Source: Anarhynchus alexandrinus
Taxonomy: Eukaryota; Chordata; Aves; Charadriiformes; Charadriidae
Direction of reading: 5' to 3'
DNA: 64,000 nucleotides
Assembly (NCBI GenBank): GCA_008711295.1
Contig: VUYV01000007.1
Span: 8,828,855 to 8,892,854 of the forward strand
Part shown: one piece after another, positions 1-10,600 of the stretch
How the letters are laid out: every line of letters starts with the position of its first letter
Numbering within the stretch: position 1 is the first letter of the stretch
Program-made: the position numbers and the translations under genes
The notes under the pieces: model-generated
The model's input: the letters and a program-made list of their open reading frames with translations, nothing else
The model's database searches: none
Told to the model about the DNA's origin: nothing

Positions 1-2968
1 GTGCTTCTGTTATTGTGCCCAGGTGGGTTTGTTTGCTGTCTTGCTGTGCTGCCAGCCCTGCTCTAGGGCTCGGCTGGCTGTGCCGTGCTGCGGGGGGATG
101 TACTGGCTGGTGGGCATAGGCAGGGATTAGGTGCTGGGCTTCACCAAAACTTCACAACCTGGGATGTACCCAGCCATCGCACATGGGAAAGCCTCGCCTA
201 TTCAACTCGTTTTGCAAAGTGTCGATAACAGCTTCCCTCAGCAGTGACTCATCACGTGTTTTATATAGGATTATAAAATAATGCTCAAGTAATTCAGAAT
301 GTGCTTGAAAAAGTGTGTCAGAATTATTTTTGTAGCTTTTTTTTGCCTGTGAAGATGAAAGCTTTGTCTGCCTGGTCCTCAATGCTGAAGTCTTACTGGG
401 AACCACCTAACCGCTAAATGCAGCTCAATGTCACAGGGTGGAGACCCTGGTGTTTTAATAGCTATTAATTGTACCATGGTCCTTCCAGAGCCAGCAACAG
501 GTGTGATGTCCCAAGGTTGGGGATGGCCCCTTTTTGCCCTGGGGGAATGGCAGGCTACAAACCTGGGCTCACTCCTGCACCAAAACCGGGCAGCTGCTGG
601 GGCTGAGCATTGCTCGCTCTGTGCATCTGACTGGGATGCTGCTCATGCCGGCTTCGCTGGAGAAGGGGAGAGAAAAGCCTGCTTTGGTTCTTTATTATTT
701 ACTCATTTTTCTTATTTTTGAATGTTTAAAGGTTATCTCAGCTTATACCTTAACTTTGGGAATTGTGATAACTGGCAATCCGACTGTCACCTGTGCAAGG
801 AGTTTCGGATGCACAAGTGAAAACTGCTGGTGTGGAAGGATGGAGGCAGCAGCCATTGTTGCAGGTCCCTTATGGGCAGAGTGATCACACTGGCCTGGCC
901 ACCGAGGTTCTGGCCCAAATTTTGCACAATTTTCATACTCATTTTGTATTTATTTTTATGCATTTTATTTTTCATAAGTTTTTTTAGATAATAGGTGGGG
1001 TTTTTTTATTTGGTATTGTTATAGCTTTATTTTAAGACTAAAACCTACCTTATGGTAATGCTTATTTATTATTTTTGAGACCATTTTTAGATGGTGAATT
1101 CTGGTAGGCAAGAGTCCTTTTTACCCAGGAGTAAATTTTCTACAAATGCATTTCCAGAATGCATTGAGGTGCTTAATCAGATATTTTCCATAAGAACACA
1201 ATTAAATGCCAGTAGACATCTCCAGTAGCAAACAGGGACATTTTATTTGCGCCATTGTACTGTTGGTGGTACCTGATGGCCCTTGGACTGGCTCAGCTTG
1301 GGTGCTCAGTCACCCTGCTGCTGAGGACTTGCAGGGGAGTGCCGTGGGGCAGATGAGTTATTCAGGATGAGTCTGCCTTCAAACAATGACCTTTGTGAAT
1401 GCTTCTGGTTACTTATAAACTTAGGTATTATAAGTAAACAGGCTTGAATTAGTTCAGATTGTATTTAATTTAAAATCGCAATTGTAAGTAAATTCTATTG
1501 CAGGAGAAAATGTGATTTTTAGGGAAATAAAACTTAATTACATTGAAGTAATATATCAATCTCTTTTGCATCAAGCTCTTATCAGTAAATGCTTGTTCTG
1601 TGGAAAATGTTAACACAATGAGCTCATGCTCTGTATGTCCCATTAATGGGGCAAATCACAGTTGCTAAATTTTGTATTGTTACTATGTGAAATATTCAGA
1701 TTTAGTTAGAAATCAGATACATTCCACAGACATGATTTGTAGGAAAAGTGGGTGAAAACTGCCCAGGGTTGCACTTTATGGGCAGTGTGGCACAGGCAGC
1801 AGGTGGGAGCTCTGCCGGAGCACTTGGGGGCTGCTTGGCCAGTTAGGTACCAAACCCATCCACAGCTGCAGAGCAAAGGGCGGGCAGTGGTCCACGTGGG
1901 GAAATCTGACCCACTGCTCTCCCCATTGTGCCCATATTGTCAGCGTGAGTGTCTTTCTCCTGTGTCACCTCCATGGGATTCCAGAGACCAGAAGTGTCTC
2001 CTGGGCAGTCAAAGGCAGGGGAAGGTCCAGCTGGGCAGTGAGCAGAGTCCTATGGACTGCGATGCATGAAGTTTGGATCTTTGCTTTTTCTTCTAATTGC
2101 TTTCTGCCTCTGGCTATGCCACGTCTAATTAATAATAATGTATTAAAACCCAAGACTAACCTATTGAGTCCATAATGCATGAATAAGCTAAAAGGATAAC
2201 CCCAAGTTACTTCTTCCCTACTTATAGAAAATAGAACTGAGTTTTTCATTTTGTATTAAGACCTTCCTGGTATGATAGCATATTATGTACCACATACATG
2301 GTTTTCAAAGGAAACATGGTTTATCCTTCTCATTTGATTAAAGTCTGGGATGAGTAACAGAGGTTTCCTTTTACTTACACCTTCCATTATGGTCCTACAG
2401 AAGCCATTATGTGGAAATATTGCAATGGTCTGATTATCATGCAAAATCACCCATGTTATTTTCAGCCTTAAAAGCCCCAACTGGGCCAGAGACACCTAAA
2501 AGTGGTTCTGCAGGACTTGTGTGTATAAAAGCCTGGGAAGCAAACCGCTCCTGTTGGCAGTCTCCTGGGCACCGGCTCTTTCCCAGGGTTTGCTGGGGGA
2601 TGGCAGGGTGGCTGTGGCTGCAGGGAGGAAGCGGGGCTGGGACTGTCCCACCTTTCCCTCCTCATTCCCAGGATTTGGTTCAGACTAAAGAATATGAATT
2701 GTTCAGATGTGACTGTGCTGAAAGCTCAGTGCAACACAAGCAAAATAAACATTTAAACTTGAAACTGATCTTTAGTTATTTCCTTCTACAAAAACATGCC
2801 TGAAGAGGTCTTTTACATTTCTGAAGCCCATGTGTTATAGTGTTACATGTGTGTTATAGTAAAGTAATGTGACTTTCCAAGAAAAGTCCATTATTTCTTG
2901 TTTTAATATATGAATAATCTTTCAGGAGTTGATACAAACCCATTATTGGTTTAATGTCTTTCAGTGTT
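1..2968. other. Unique non-coding DNA, no gene seen
   Basis: I see no supported gene, RNA or repeat family here. About 900-1700 is strongly AT-rich, with T-runs near 940-1010. About 1750-2060 and 2520-2660 are more GC-rich and carry short chance frames on both strands. The short plus-strand frames overlap each other in different registers and have no convincing splice sites, so I treat them as noise. Confidence 0.6.
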
Positions 2969-3109
2969 TCAGTAACTGATAGCTTGCTTTAGTTCTTTAA
3001 AGCTGAAATTCTTCTTGCCTGGTATCTGTTCAAATGCTTCTTTAAATAATTCAGAGTCTGTTGGATTTCTGGATCTTAGTGTGAAAAAAACATCCCTTTT
3101 AAATTCCTC
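2969..3109 (-). CDS. Candidate terminal coding exon or gene fragment, EF-hand-like C-terminus
   Basis: Unrecognised. On the minus strand an open frame of 46 codons runs from 3109 to a TGA at 2969-2971. Its C-terminal half reads DSELFKEAFEQIPGKKNFSF followed by KELKQAISY. This has the hydrophobic rhythm of an EF-hand helix-loop-helix (LF..AF..I, then a loop, then F.FKELKQAI). The loop lacks the usual Asp/Asn calcium ligands, so it would be a non-binding EF-hand at best. The residues before it (EEFKRDV) look like the exit helix of a preceding hand. Upstream on the same strand is a T-rich tract and an AAAG acceptor, which is a weak acceptor type. ATTAAA poly(A)-like hexamers lie just past the stop. 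It could be a last exon, a decayed pseudogene piece or chance; the EF-hand reading is inference from pattern only. Confidence 0.25.
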   Translation of the reverse strand, partial: EEFKRDVFFTLRSRNPTDSELFKEAFEQIPGKKNFSFKELKQAISY

Positions 3110-3957
3110 CTTTGTGCATAGCCAAAAAAACCCAAACCGTTGAAGCTGGAGTTTCAAATTCAGTAGATGATGTGATCATTGCTGAAGAAGGAAGGAAGTA
3201 GAAGCCAGTTTTGTGCAAAACAGATCCAGTAGTTTTAAATATATGGATATTTCAAGCTGGAGTACTTGTGGATAAGTACTGGAATAATTCTAAGTTGGAA
3301 GTTTTTCTGTGATAAACATTTAATTAAAAGGCAGTGGGGCTGTGTACAGGCATAGTCACCAGCAGCTCTGGGTCTTGGCGTGTGGGCAGCTGGAGCGAAG
3401 CCAGGGTTTTCCCATTTCCCGTTGCCCGTGCTGGGATCACCATTGCCCGTGCTGGGATCACCATTGCCCTGAGCTGGGTCTTGGGCCCGTGCGGGGCTGA
3501 TGTGGCTGGTCCCTAGCGTGGTGCTGGGTGGAGAAGCCCCTCACTCCCACACTCCACTGCTTCTTTCCCATACTGAAAGAATGACATGGCAACTCCTTTG
3601 GGTTATTTTACTTTGCTATACCGCAGGCAATACCTATCTATACAAAGTGGTGACAAGATGGACAGTATAGGTTAAAATAAATATTTTATAAAACACACTA
3701 TATGCAACACCTATGTAAGTATTTTCTTTGTCCCTTTTGCCCTGCTCTGTCCCTTACGGCAGAGCTTAGCGTTGTGGTGCTGCGGGGGCACGTGATTTGC
3801 TCTTTCCACTTGGATCTCTTCTGCTCAATTTCTTGTTCTTGGCGTTAAATAGGACCCTTGTTGTGGTGCTGTTGACAGCCTTGGCCATCTGATGGGCCGT
3901 TGCTGGGCTCAGGATGGACTTGCTCCTGGTTGGGGCTTTCTGGGCTTCTTCATCTCC
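3110..3957. other. Non-coding DNA containing a short tandem duplication
   Basis: Apart from the 21-bp tandem duplication listed separately, I see nothing supported here. The part around 3340-3530 is GC-rich; the flanks are AT-rich and contain only chance frames. Confidence 0.5.
3422..3470. repeat. 21-bp tandem duplication, about 2.3 copies
   Basis: The unit starting TTGCCCGTGCTGGGATCACC occurs at 3422 and again, identically, at 3443. The first six bases of a third copy begin at 3464. The perfect identity points to a recent local duplication, i.e. a small minisatellite seed. The unit length is a multiple of three, so a frame read through it repeats a seven-residue unit, but I see no evidence that it is translated. 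Confidence 0.85.
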
Positions 3958-4485
3958 TTAGTTATTTGGTAATATAGAAAGTGTTTTGCACTTTGTATTC
4001 CCGTTGACAACTTCACAAAAATTGGCTGCAAAATCACTTGGGATGGTTTTGTTTTGGATGCACGAGCTCAGTCTTGTCTGAAAGAGCTTATCGTTTCCTC
4101 TGTCCTGGCTGATGCAATTAGGGTTTTTTTTTTTTGTCTTATTAGCACTGTATGATGAAGGGATGTGGCCAGAGCAAGCCCATTTCTTAAGCCATGACTC
4201 ATTTCTGGGTATCGAATAGTCCATGACTCACTCATGTGTCGCTCTGTGATACCATCCTGTATTTGCAAGGCTGCTCTGTTGAACATCTGCTGATTTTGAT
4301 TTGCTTCCTTGAAACTGCCTTGGCACGAGGTTATCCACGATAAGCATATCAATCAGCAGCTCATTCAGATACAGGATAAGTTTTCTTGTGGGTAATGTTG
4401 TGTAGTGCTCTCCAAACTCAACCCCTAGGCTATGGCAGAGATATTTCCTGGTTGAATCATCTTTACTTTGTGCCATCTCCATCAC
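3958..4485 (-). pseudogene. Minus-strand frame of about 176 codons broken by one stop; origin unknown
   Basis: Two adjacent frames, 4485-4228 and 4224-3958, lie in the same register and are separated only by a TGA at 4228-4230. Together they give about 175 codons with a single interruption. The translation has a locally protein-like stretch (LPTRKLILYLNELLIDML). A 12-T homopolymer at 4124-4135 encodes its lysine run. I recognise no family. A weak donor-like GTATGT lies just upstream on the same strand near 4493, which does not fit a simple intact exon. It may be a decayed coding or transposon fragment, or a chance open region in a stretch poor in stop codons. Confidence 0.2.
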
Positions 4486-7400
4486 ATACCTGACCTCCCT
4501 GTGTGGTTAGCCCTTGTTATCAACATGAGATTAGCTAGCAGAGTATTTTGATTAATGCAAGCAACTCCTGCAGGGTAACATTTTCTGTTTCAGGATGCTG
4601 AGAGTCTAAACCTTCAGGCTTGCCCACTTTGATACAGTTGTTTGTTCTTTTCATTTTTAGTGTACAAAACATAACTCCACTCATAATGAGTTTACACAGC
4701 TAAAACTACACTGTTCCTAAAAGGGAAGATCCTGTCATCTGTCTTTGTTGTGTCTGTATTTAGTGTATTATAACCAACATTATAACCAGCACTTCAAAAA
4801 CCCTCTGTATTTAGGAATGCTTGTACTATTTCAGAAGAGATGTTCTGCCTCCTGTGTGGCTTACCCACCTGGGGCTTGTTTCTGTTATGCCTAGGGGTTT
4901 CTCTCTTGTCACAGTCTTCACTGTTTTGCACTCTTGATGCAATAGGTTCAAGATTTTTTATAATCAGAAATGCTAGACTATTTTTATTGAACCTGCACAA
5001 ATACCTCCAGTATTTTACCCACATTCCATTTTTCTGTTGAAGTCTATATCATCAGATCTGGAATGTGAATATGATTAGGCATCAGGACAGTTCTCTGAAG
5101 AATAGTCTATAAATTTCTGTCCTTCCTGAAGTGTCTCATGATTTGGCAACTGGTTCCTGTGATTTTTTTTTTTTATTTTTTAATTATACATGTCCCTACT
5201 TTTTGCAGGCAGGGAATCCACTGGTTCCTCCCTAAGTGACATAGATACGACACTTGTGCTTCAAATCCACAGTGAGCTAAAAAAATATATCCTCGAGAGT
5301 GCTAAGAGTTGTGAACATTTTAAATAAGAGCAGCAATAGCAGAGTTATAGGAAACAGATGTTGTGGGTTCCAGTTTTAAATTCAGTGACCATTCTGGTAA
5401 AATACCTTAGACTTATTAGATACAAAAAGATGATACCTGTTGGACTTGAATGTTGCTTCCTCAGATGGTGGAGGTTACCATACTAGTTCACAAGTCATAC
5501 AAACTTGAAATAGGTTGTGAAGCCCTGTTGTCTTGAATTTGGTAAAACCATGCTATTTGAGATTGGCAAAATTATCTGAAGGAAATGTTAGTGAAATCTA
5601 CTCATCTTCCTAATAGGAATATGCTCCATTTCCAGAAGCAGGAAATGAGGCACTTTTTGCAAAGTTTGGAAACAGCTTCTTTTTAGTAGTCCGTGTATAA
5701 ATCCAGACCACCTGCGTCAATGTGTGTGCATCTCTACAGGATCCTCTCCCAATGTGCAGTCAAGCACGAGATGAATGCTGCAAAGAGCAAGAAGGACCTG
5801 ATAGGTGGTAGAACAAGTGTGGTCCATGTTGATGGCTGTGCTGGATCATCTATCGTCTCACACAACTTGGGCTTTTGTTCCACCAAGCTTGTTCCTTTAC
5901 ACCCCTTAAAGCAGCCACAAGTATGTGTCCTCTGTAGTTAAGGTCAGGCTGGTGCAATGTTGGAAGAACCTCTACTTTAAGTGTAGAAGGAGAAGAAAGC
6001 TTTTCTTACAAGGTAGTATAATTGTCCACCACCTAGATTTGATAAGTTACAGATAGCTTTTGGGATGCTGAGTTGTGGTCAGTACTTCGGTGAATGTAAG
6101 TTATGTAGTTCAGTGATTTTAAGAATGGTTATTGCCACTATGCTTGGGTGTGAAAATATACCTTCTGTCGCGCGCACTACCTTTATGAAGTATATAAACA
6201 GGGTTTTTCATCTGCTTTCCATTTACTGTTACATTTTGTTGTCTTTGCCATGGGCATTTAAAACTGAGATGTTCTAAAGAGCCCTGCATGAAATTTTAAA
6301 GAGACTGGACCTTTCATCTGCGCAACAGCAGGACACCAGATAGATGAACAAGAAAGAAAGAGAAATTGTTTTTGAAGCAATAGCGAAAAAAATAACAGTA
6401 GAAGCAATTATTTTATCAAAGGTTTATTTTCTTTCTTGTTTTTTAAAGACCTTTCCTCAGCTGAAGTTGGCTACCTTCTTATGTATGTTTGATTTGTGGT
6501 TTCCACAAGGTCCAAATGAAAATGTCAGCTGGGAGATGTGTATTGTTAATGAGCAATCACAATGGCACCAGTGATTTCAGTGAATTTTGGTGCTCAGAGA
6601 ATTGCAAAACTGTAGTCTTCTATCCTCAAAACAGGCACGTGTTTCTCTTTCATATCTCAGTCTGTTCCTTGACTATGGACAGACCTTTTCAAAGAGTAAG
6701 GATGGAGTTAGTCTTTGTTTGTCATGTTCTTGCTTGTAGTGAAATAAATTGTGTTCCTTATGATAAGGAGCTAGATTATGATCCATCAGTCCCCTCTTTC
6801 AGGCCATTAAGCAGTAATCTCCACTTATGTTGCTTTGGCTTGTGTTGGTGACCTGACTGTGAGAAGATCAATATTGCATTGCTGGTTCCAGGTCCTTTCA
6901 ACTCACTGCCGGTTTTGATTAGTTTTCCTTCTACTGAATTACCTGAATTATCTACTGAGCCTGTTGCTCCTCACCCTGCTGGGAGATGTTCCCCCTGAGG
7001 TGATGGAAGCTCCAGCTGGACCCCACCGCTTGGCTGGGGTGGCACTGGCTTGCTCCAGACATGCAGGTGAAATAGCTTCAGTTTTAATTTTGATGATGGT
7101 TTTCTGGTGGGAAAGAAAATAAAATTCCTCTCCTTGTACGTTTAGTGTATGACAAGCTGGGAACAGACTGCAAATATCGCTGGGTTCTCCCAGAATTGAT
7201 TTTGGAGCAGAAGAAGGATTTAAGGAGAGAGCAAAGCCAGCAGCTGTGACAGCATAGAGTCACAGGGAGGAAAGTGAGGGCTAGGACTGACAGCTTAGTT
7301 GTTCTTTACTTGGATGCTAATAAAAACGTTATTCTGGAGGAGCTATGTTGTCCAGAACGTTCAGGACTTAAGATACCATGTTGGATGGCTTATTTAAGGA

Positions 7401-8137
7401 TGAGGAAAACTTGGAGAAATCTAAAATATGAATAAACTTATCTCGTATTCCTCAATTTCAAATATATATACCTTGTATCAATTAAATAGGGCAAATGGGC
7501 AGAGAGGGGTCTTTGTACTGCCAGTAAATATTGAAGCTGGGATCTTGTTTGAATTAAGATGATGTCTGCTGGGTGAAAGAGATCTACAGAGATATACAAG
7601 GCCAAAGCTTCCAGCAGTCCATACTGTCTTTACTGAAAAGCATATTTATATCTTCCAGACTAGTAATTAATCACTCGGTAGGATTTTTTGGGACGTGCAT
7701 TCACAGAAGATCTTTTTGTACTGCCAGGAACCACAAAGCACGGGCACAATTAAAACACTGATTTAATTTATTACATAGAGGCATGGAATGGGAATGTTTT
7801 AAGCGATGTTGACAGGCCAGGATTTCAGAACCACCTATTTTTTTTTAAATAGAAAACAAATGCTGCTCCTTACAAAAATTAAATTACATTAATAGCAGCT
7901 TTCTAATACACTACTGAGAAAGAAAATAAAGTTTTGGCATTAATTAAGATGTGAAGAAATGGTATAATTTTTAAAGAGAATACATTTCAAAGTTGTCTGT
8001 TTATAAAAATAAAAGATACTGCCTTTTGTTGAAATGGACTTTAAAAGCATGCAACTCTTGAAAAATTAAAAATAATAGCTGAAAAATTCTTGTATTCTGA
8101 TAGTTTCCTCTTTAGTTAAACTTGTGAGTCCCCACAG
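4486..8137. other. Non-coding DNA, nothing recognised
   Basis: AT-rich unique sequence with a 12-T run at 5163-5174. Several short frames occur on each strand without paired splice sites, start context or recognisable motifs. No repeat family is evident. Confidence 0.55.
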
Positions 8138-8265
8138 CTCCTCTGGTGCCTTCACGTGCTATTAATATCACTGATGGAGACTTGCAGAAACAAGACTTTG
8201 ACCATGATCAGTCTATGGGCAGCCGGGGTTATGGGACACTGCCTGCAGCCTTTCATCCTGTGCAG
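8138..8265 (+). CDS. Candidate internal exon, product unknown
   Basis: A CCCCACAG acceptor precedes 8138, and the donor GTGCAG|GTATGT follows 8265, a good match to the consensus. The 128-base segment is open in the frame that needs one base from a previous exon, giving 42 codons ending in phase 0. The translation includes AINITDGDLQKQDFDHDQSM, which is polar and aspartate-rich, then a Gly/Tyr/Pro-containing tail. I do not recognise the protein and see no partner exon nearby. A frame this long occurs by chance fairly often, so splice consensus is the main support. Confidence 0.2.
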
Positions 8266-10124
8266 GTATGTACACACAGGCTGCCATTTTGGGCAAAAAA
8301 GCAGCTGTTTGGTGACCGTAGATTCATAAGATGTTATCTGTGTGTACATCTACAGCTGTCCACTTTCACAGGGTCCCTGCACTGTTTTACTGTGCATGTG
8401 TTTGAATTAGAGGGTCCCCAGTGTCAGAGGACTTGGAAGGAGTGAAGGGCTGCTTCTTTCTATTTGTGTGCAAGGAAGCACCTGTGTGGGTTTGCAGTGT
8501 GCTTCTGCACACCGACAGCTCGTGAGGACTCCTCGCAGCTTTAGAAGGAACTTGTTATCACAGCTAAGAGAAACATCCAAGAGTTCAGGGTCTGATCTGG
8601 TCACCCTGTCCTGTCCTGTGCAAATGCAGAAAAGCATACAGCATCCAACGTGAAACTTGTGTCTTGCTCCTGTTGTTTGTATGTTATTTAAATGAAGCCA
8701 TTTTGCTTTATTTAAAAAAAAAATAAATTAGTAAAGCCTGATGCAGCAAAACATGTACATCCCAGCAGTAAAGGGTGCTTTTTCTGCAGTAAAAGTTCCT
8801 GAGATTCACCAATTTCCTTCTCATGGTTATGACTTTTATTTTTGTTTCTTCCTCTACTTCAAATATGAAACACAAAGGTCTCATCAAAGCATAGGGATAT
8901 GCAGGAGATGATACATTAATTACAGCTTAATTTGCTTGGATCCCATTGAAGCAACTCAAATATTTTAAATGTAGACTATAACGTGTAATGTTTTTGTGGT
9001 CTTGATGGTTTTAATATTCCGGAAAATTACATTGTACTGAAACATAGATGGGTTGAGGTCACGTCTTGGGGCAGGGCTGCACAGTAAGTGGTCACCAGCT
9101 TTGCGTCACCACCATCTATGATACAAAAAGCCTATTTGCTGTCTGGACCTTTGGTACACTACGATAGTATAATCTGAATACCATTTATCAAGAATGTTGA
9201 CAGCCCTGGATAAGAATAAATTCTTTTCTTTCAAGACTTCTTGATTGTACTTCCCCTTACTCATGGATACCTTTGCATGACGTCAGCAGTAGATGTCATC
9301 TCACACTTTTTCTGCATCCGAGGTCCGTCATGCATTGTCATGCCCTGTGGTCCTGGAGGGGTGACCATCCACTGCACACCACGGGGGGCAGCTGTCAGCA
9401 ACGCTTGGTGCATGGTCACCTGCAGGATGCTGATGGGGCATGGGAATGCCGAGAAATGCTGTGGTTTTCTTCTGGGGATGCTTGTAGATGTATGACGAGC
9501 TGTAAGGCCAGGAGTACCTGTCTGCTCTCCATGAAGTGCCTCTCAGGGCAAGACAGGAGTTGGATCGTCTGCGAATTCATGGTATTTCTGTGTTGTGCAA
9601 GGAGTAGCAGCGCTTGAATGCATAAAGGATGCCTAGCTTTCCTGGTCTGCAATGTTTTCTGTTTGTCTAAGAGATATTGTTCTTCTGCCTATATATTCAA
9701 AGAGAAGGTGAGACAAATTCTAGATAAGCTATTACTTAACTTTTCATTTGGCATTGCACATGTATCTTCCTTTCCAGCTTGAGAAATACCACTTGTTTTG
9801 AAAGCTATTATCGTGTGTCGTCTTAGTGATCTGTGAATTAATAGAAATGCACTTCCATTTAAGGCCATTTGCATGACCTTAATAAAGTTTAAAATAATTG
9901 TGTGATCATTGCTTTGAGACATTATGACACATATGTGTGTCGTGGAGACTCTTTTCTCTTTGACTGAATAGCTTGTCACTTTTATCGTGACTACAGAGGA
10001 ATCTGCTGGTGCAGTCCTTTCATGAGGGCCTGGAGAATGCTATGTGGGATTAGGGGTTATATGATCTCTCTTTGCCACTGCAAACGCCTCTGGAATATTG
10101 TCCATTTCTTGGGCTAACACTTGG
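8266..10124. other. Non-coding DNA with one full CRE palindrome
   Basis: No gene is supported. About 8700-9000 is AT-rich. About 9240-9640 is more GC-rich, with overlapping chance frames on both strands. The only discrete site I note is the CRE-type octamer at 9278-9285. Confidence 0.5.
9278..9285. promoter_or_regulatory. Full CRE-type palindrome TGACGTCA
   Basis: The perfect octamer TGACGTCA is the canonical CREB/ATF binding palindrome. It contains a CpG, which is uncommon in this AT-rich context. There is no nearby TATA-like box, CpG island or exon, so any function would be distal. An octamer can also occur by chance in 64 kb. Confidence 0.3.
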
Positions 10125-10600
10125 AGAAGGGTGCTGAAATGGATGCAGTGAAAATCCATGAGGGTGATTAAATAAGTGGAAAATTTATCTTATGGTGACA
10201 GATCAAAAAAAAAAAATCAAGTCTCTTCTGTTATCAAAAAGGCACTTAAGAGGTGACTTGAACACGGTCAATAAGTGCCTACACAAGCAAAAGAAATTTG
10301 AGACGAGAGAGTTCTTAAAACTAGCTGAAAAAAAGTATAATGACATTTAGTGAATTGAATTAAAGGTAGGCAAAAATTTGACTAGAAATAGTGTACATGT
10401 TAATGAGGCAAGCTGATTAATCACTGGAACAGCTTAATGGCAGTTGTGGTGGATATTTAAAATCGAGATTGGATGATTTTCCAAAAGCTGCAGTTCAAGT
10501 GCAACTATTGATCTTTAAACTGGAAGTAATACAGAAAATTCTGGTGGCCTATATTATGCAAAGTGTCAGATCAAATCATCACACTATCTCGAGTCCTATG
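10125..10600 (+). mobile_element. Ancient CR1/L3-type LINE, 3' end, plus orientation
   Basis: The segment follows, as I remember it, the 3' end of amniote CR1/L3-family non-LTR elements in order. It has a 'taagtggaaaatttatcttatgg' type start and a 'gagttcttaaaactagctg' segment. Then comes 'cactggaacagctt', followed by 'gtggtggat', 'aaatcgagattggatgattt' and a final 'gtcagatcaaatcatcac' (compare the family's 'gtcagactagatgatcac'). Many substitutions, small indels and an A-run at 10206-10217 show that it is old and inactive. It would derive from the C-terminal end of ORF2 plus 3' UTR. Subfamily assignment is not possible by eye. Confidence 0.8.
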
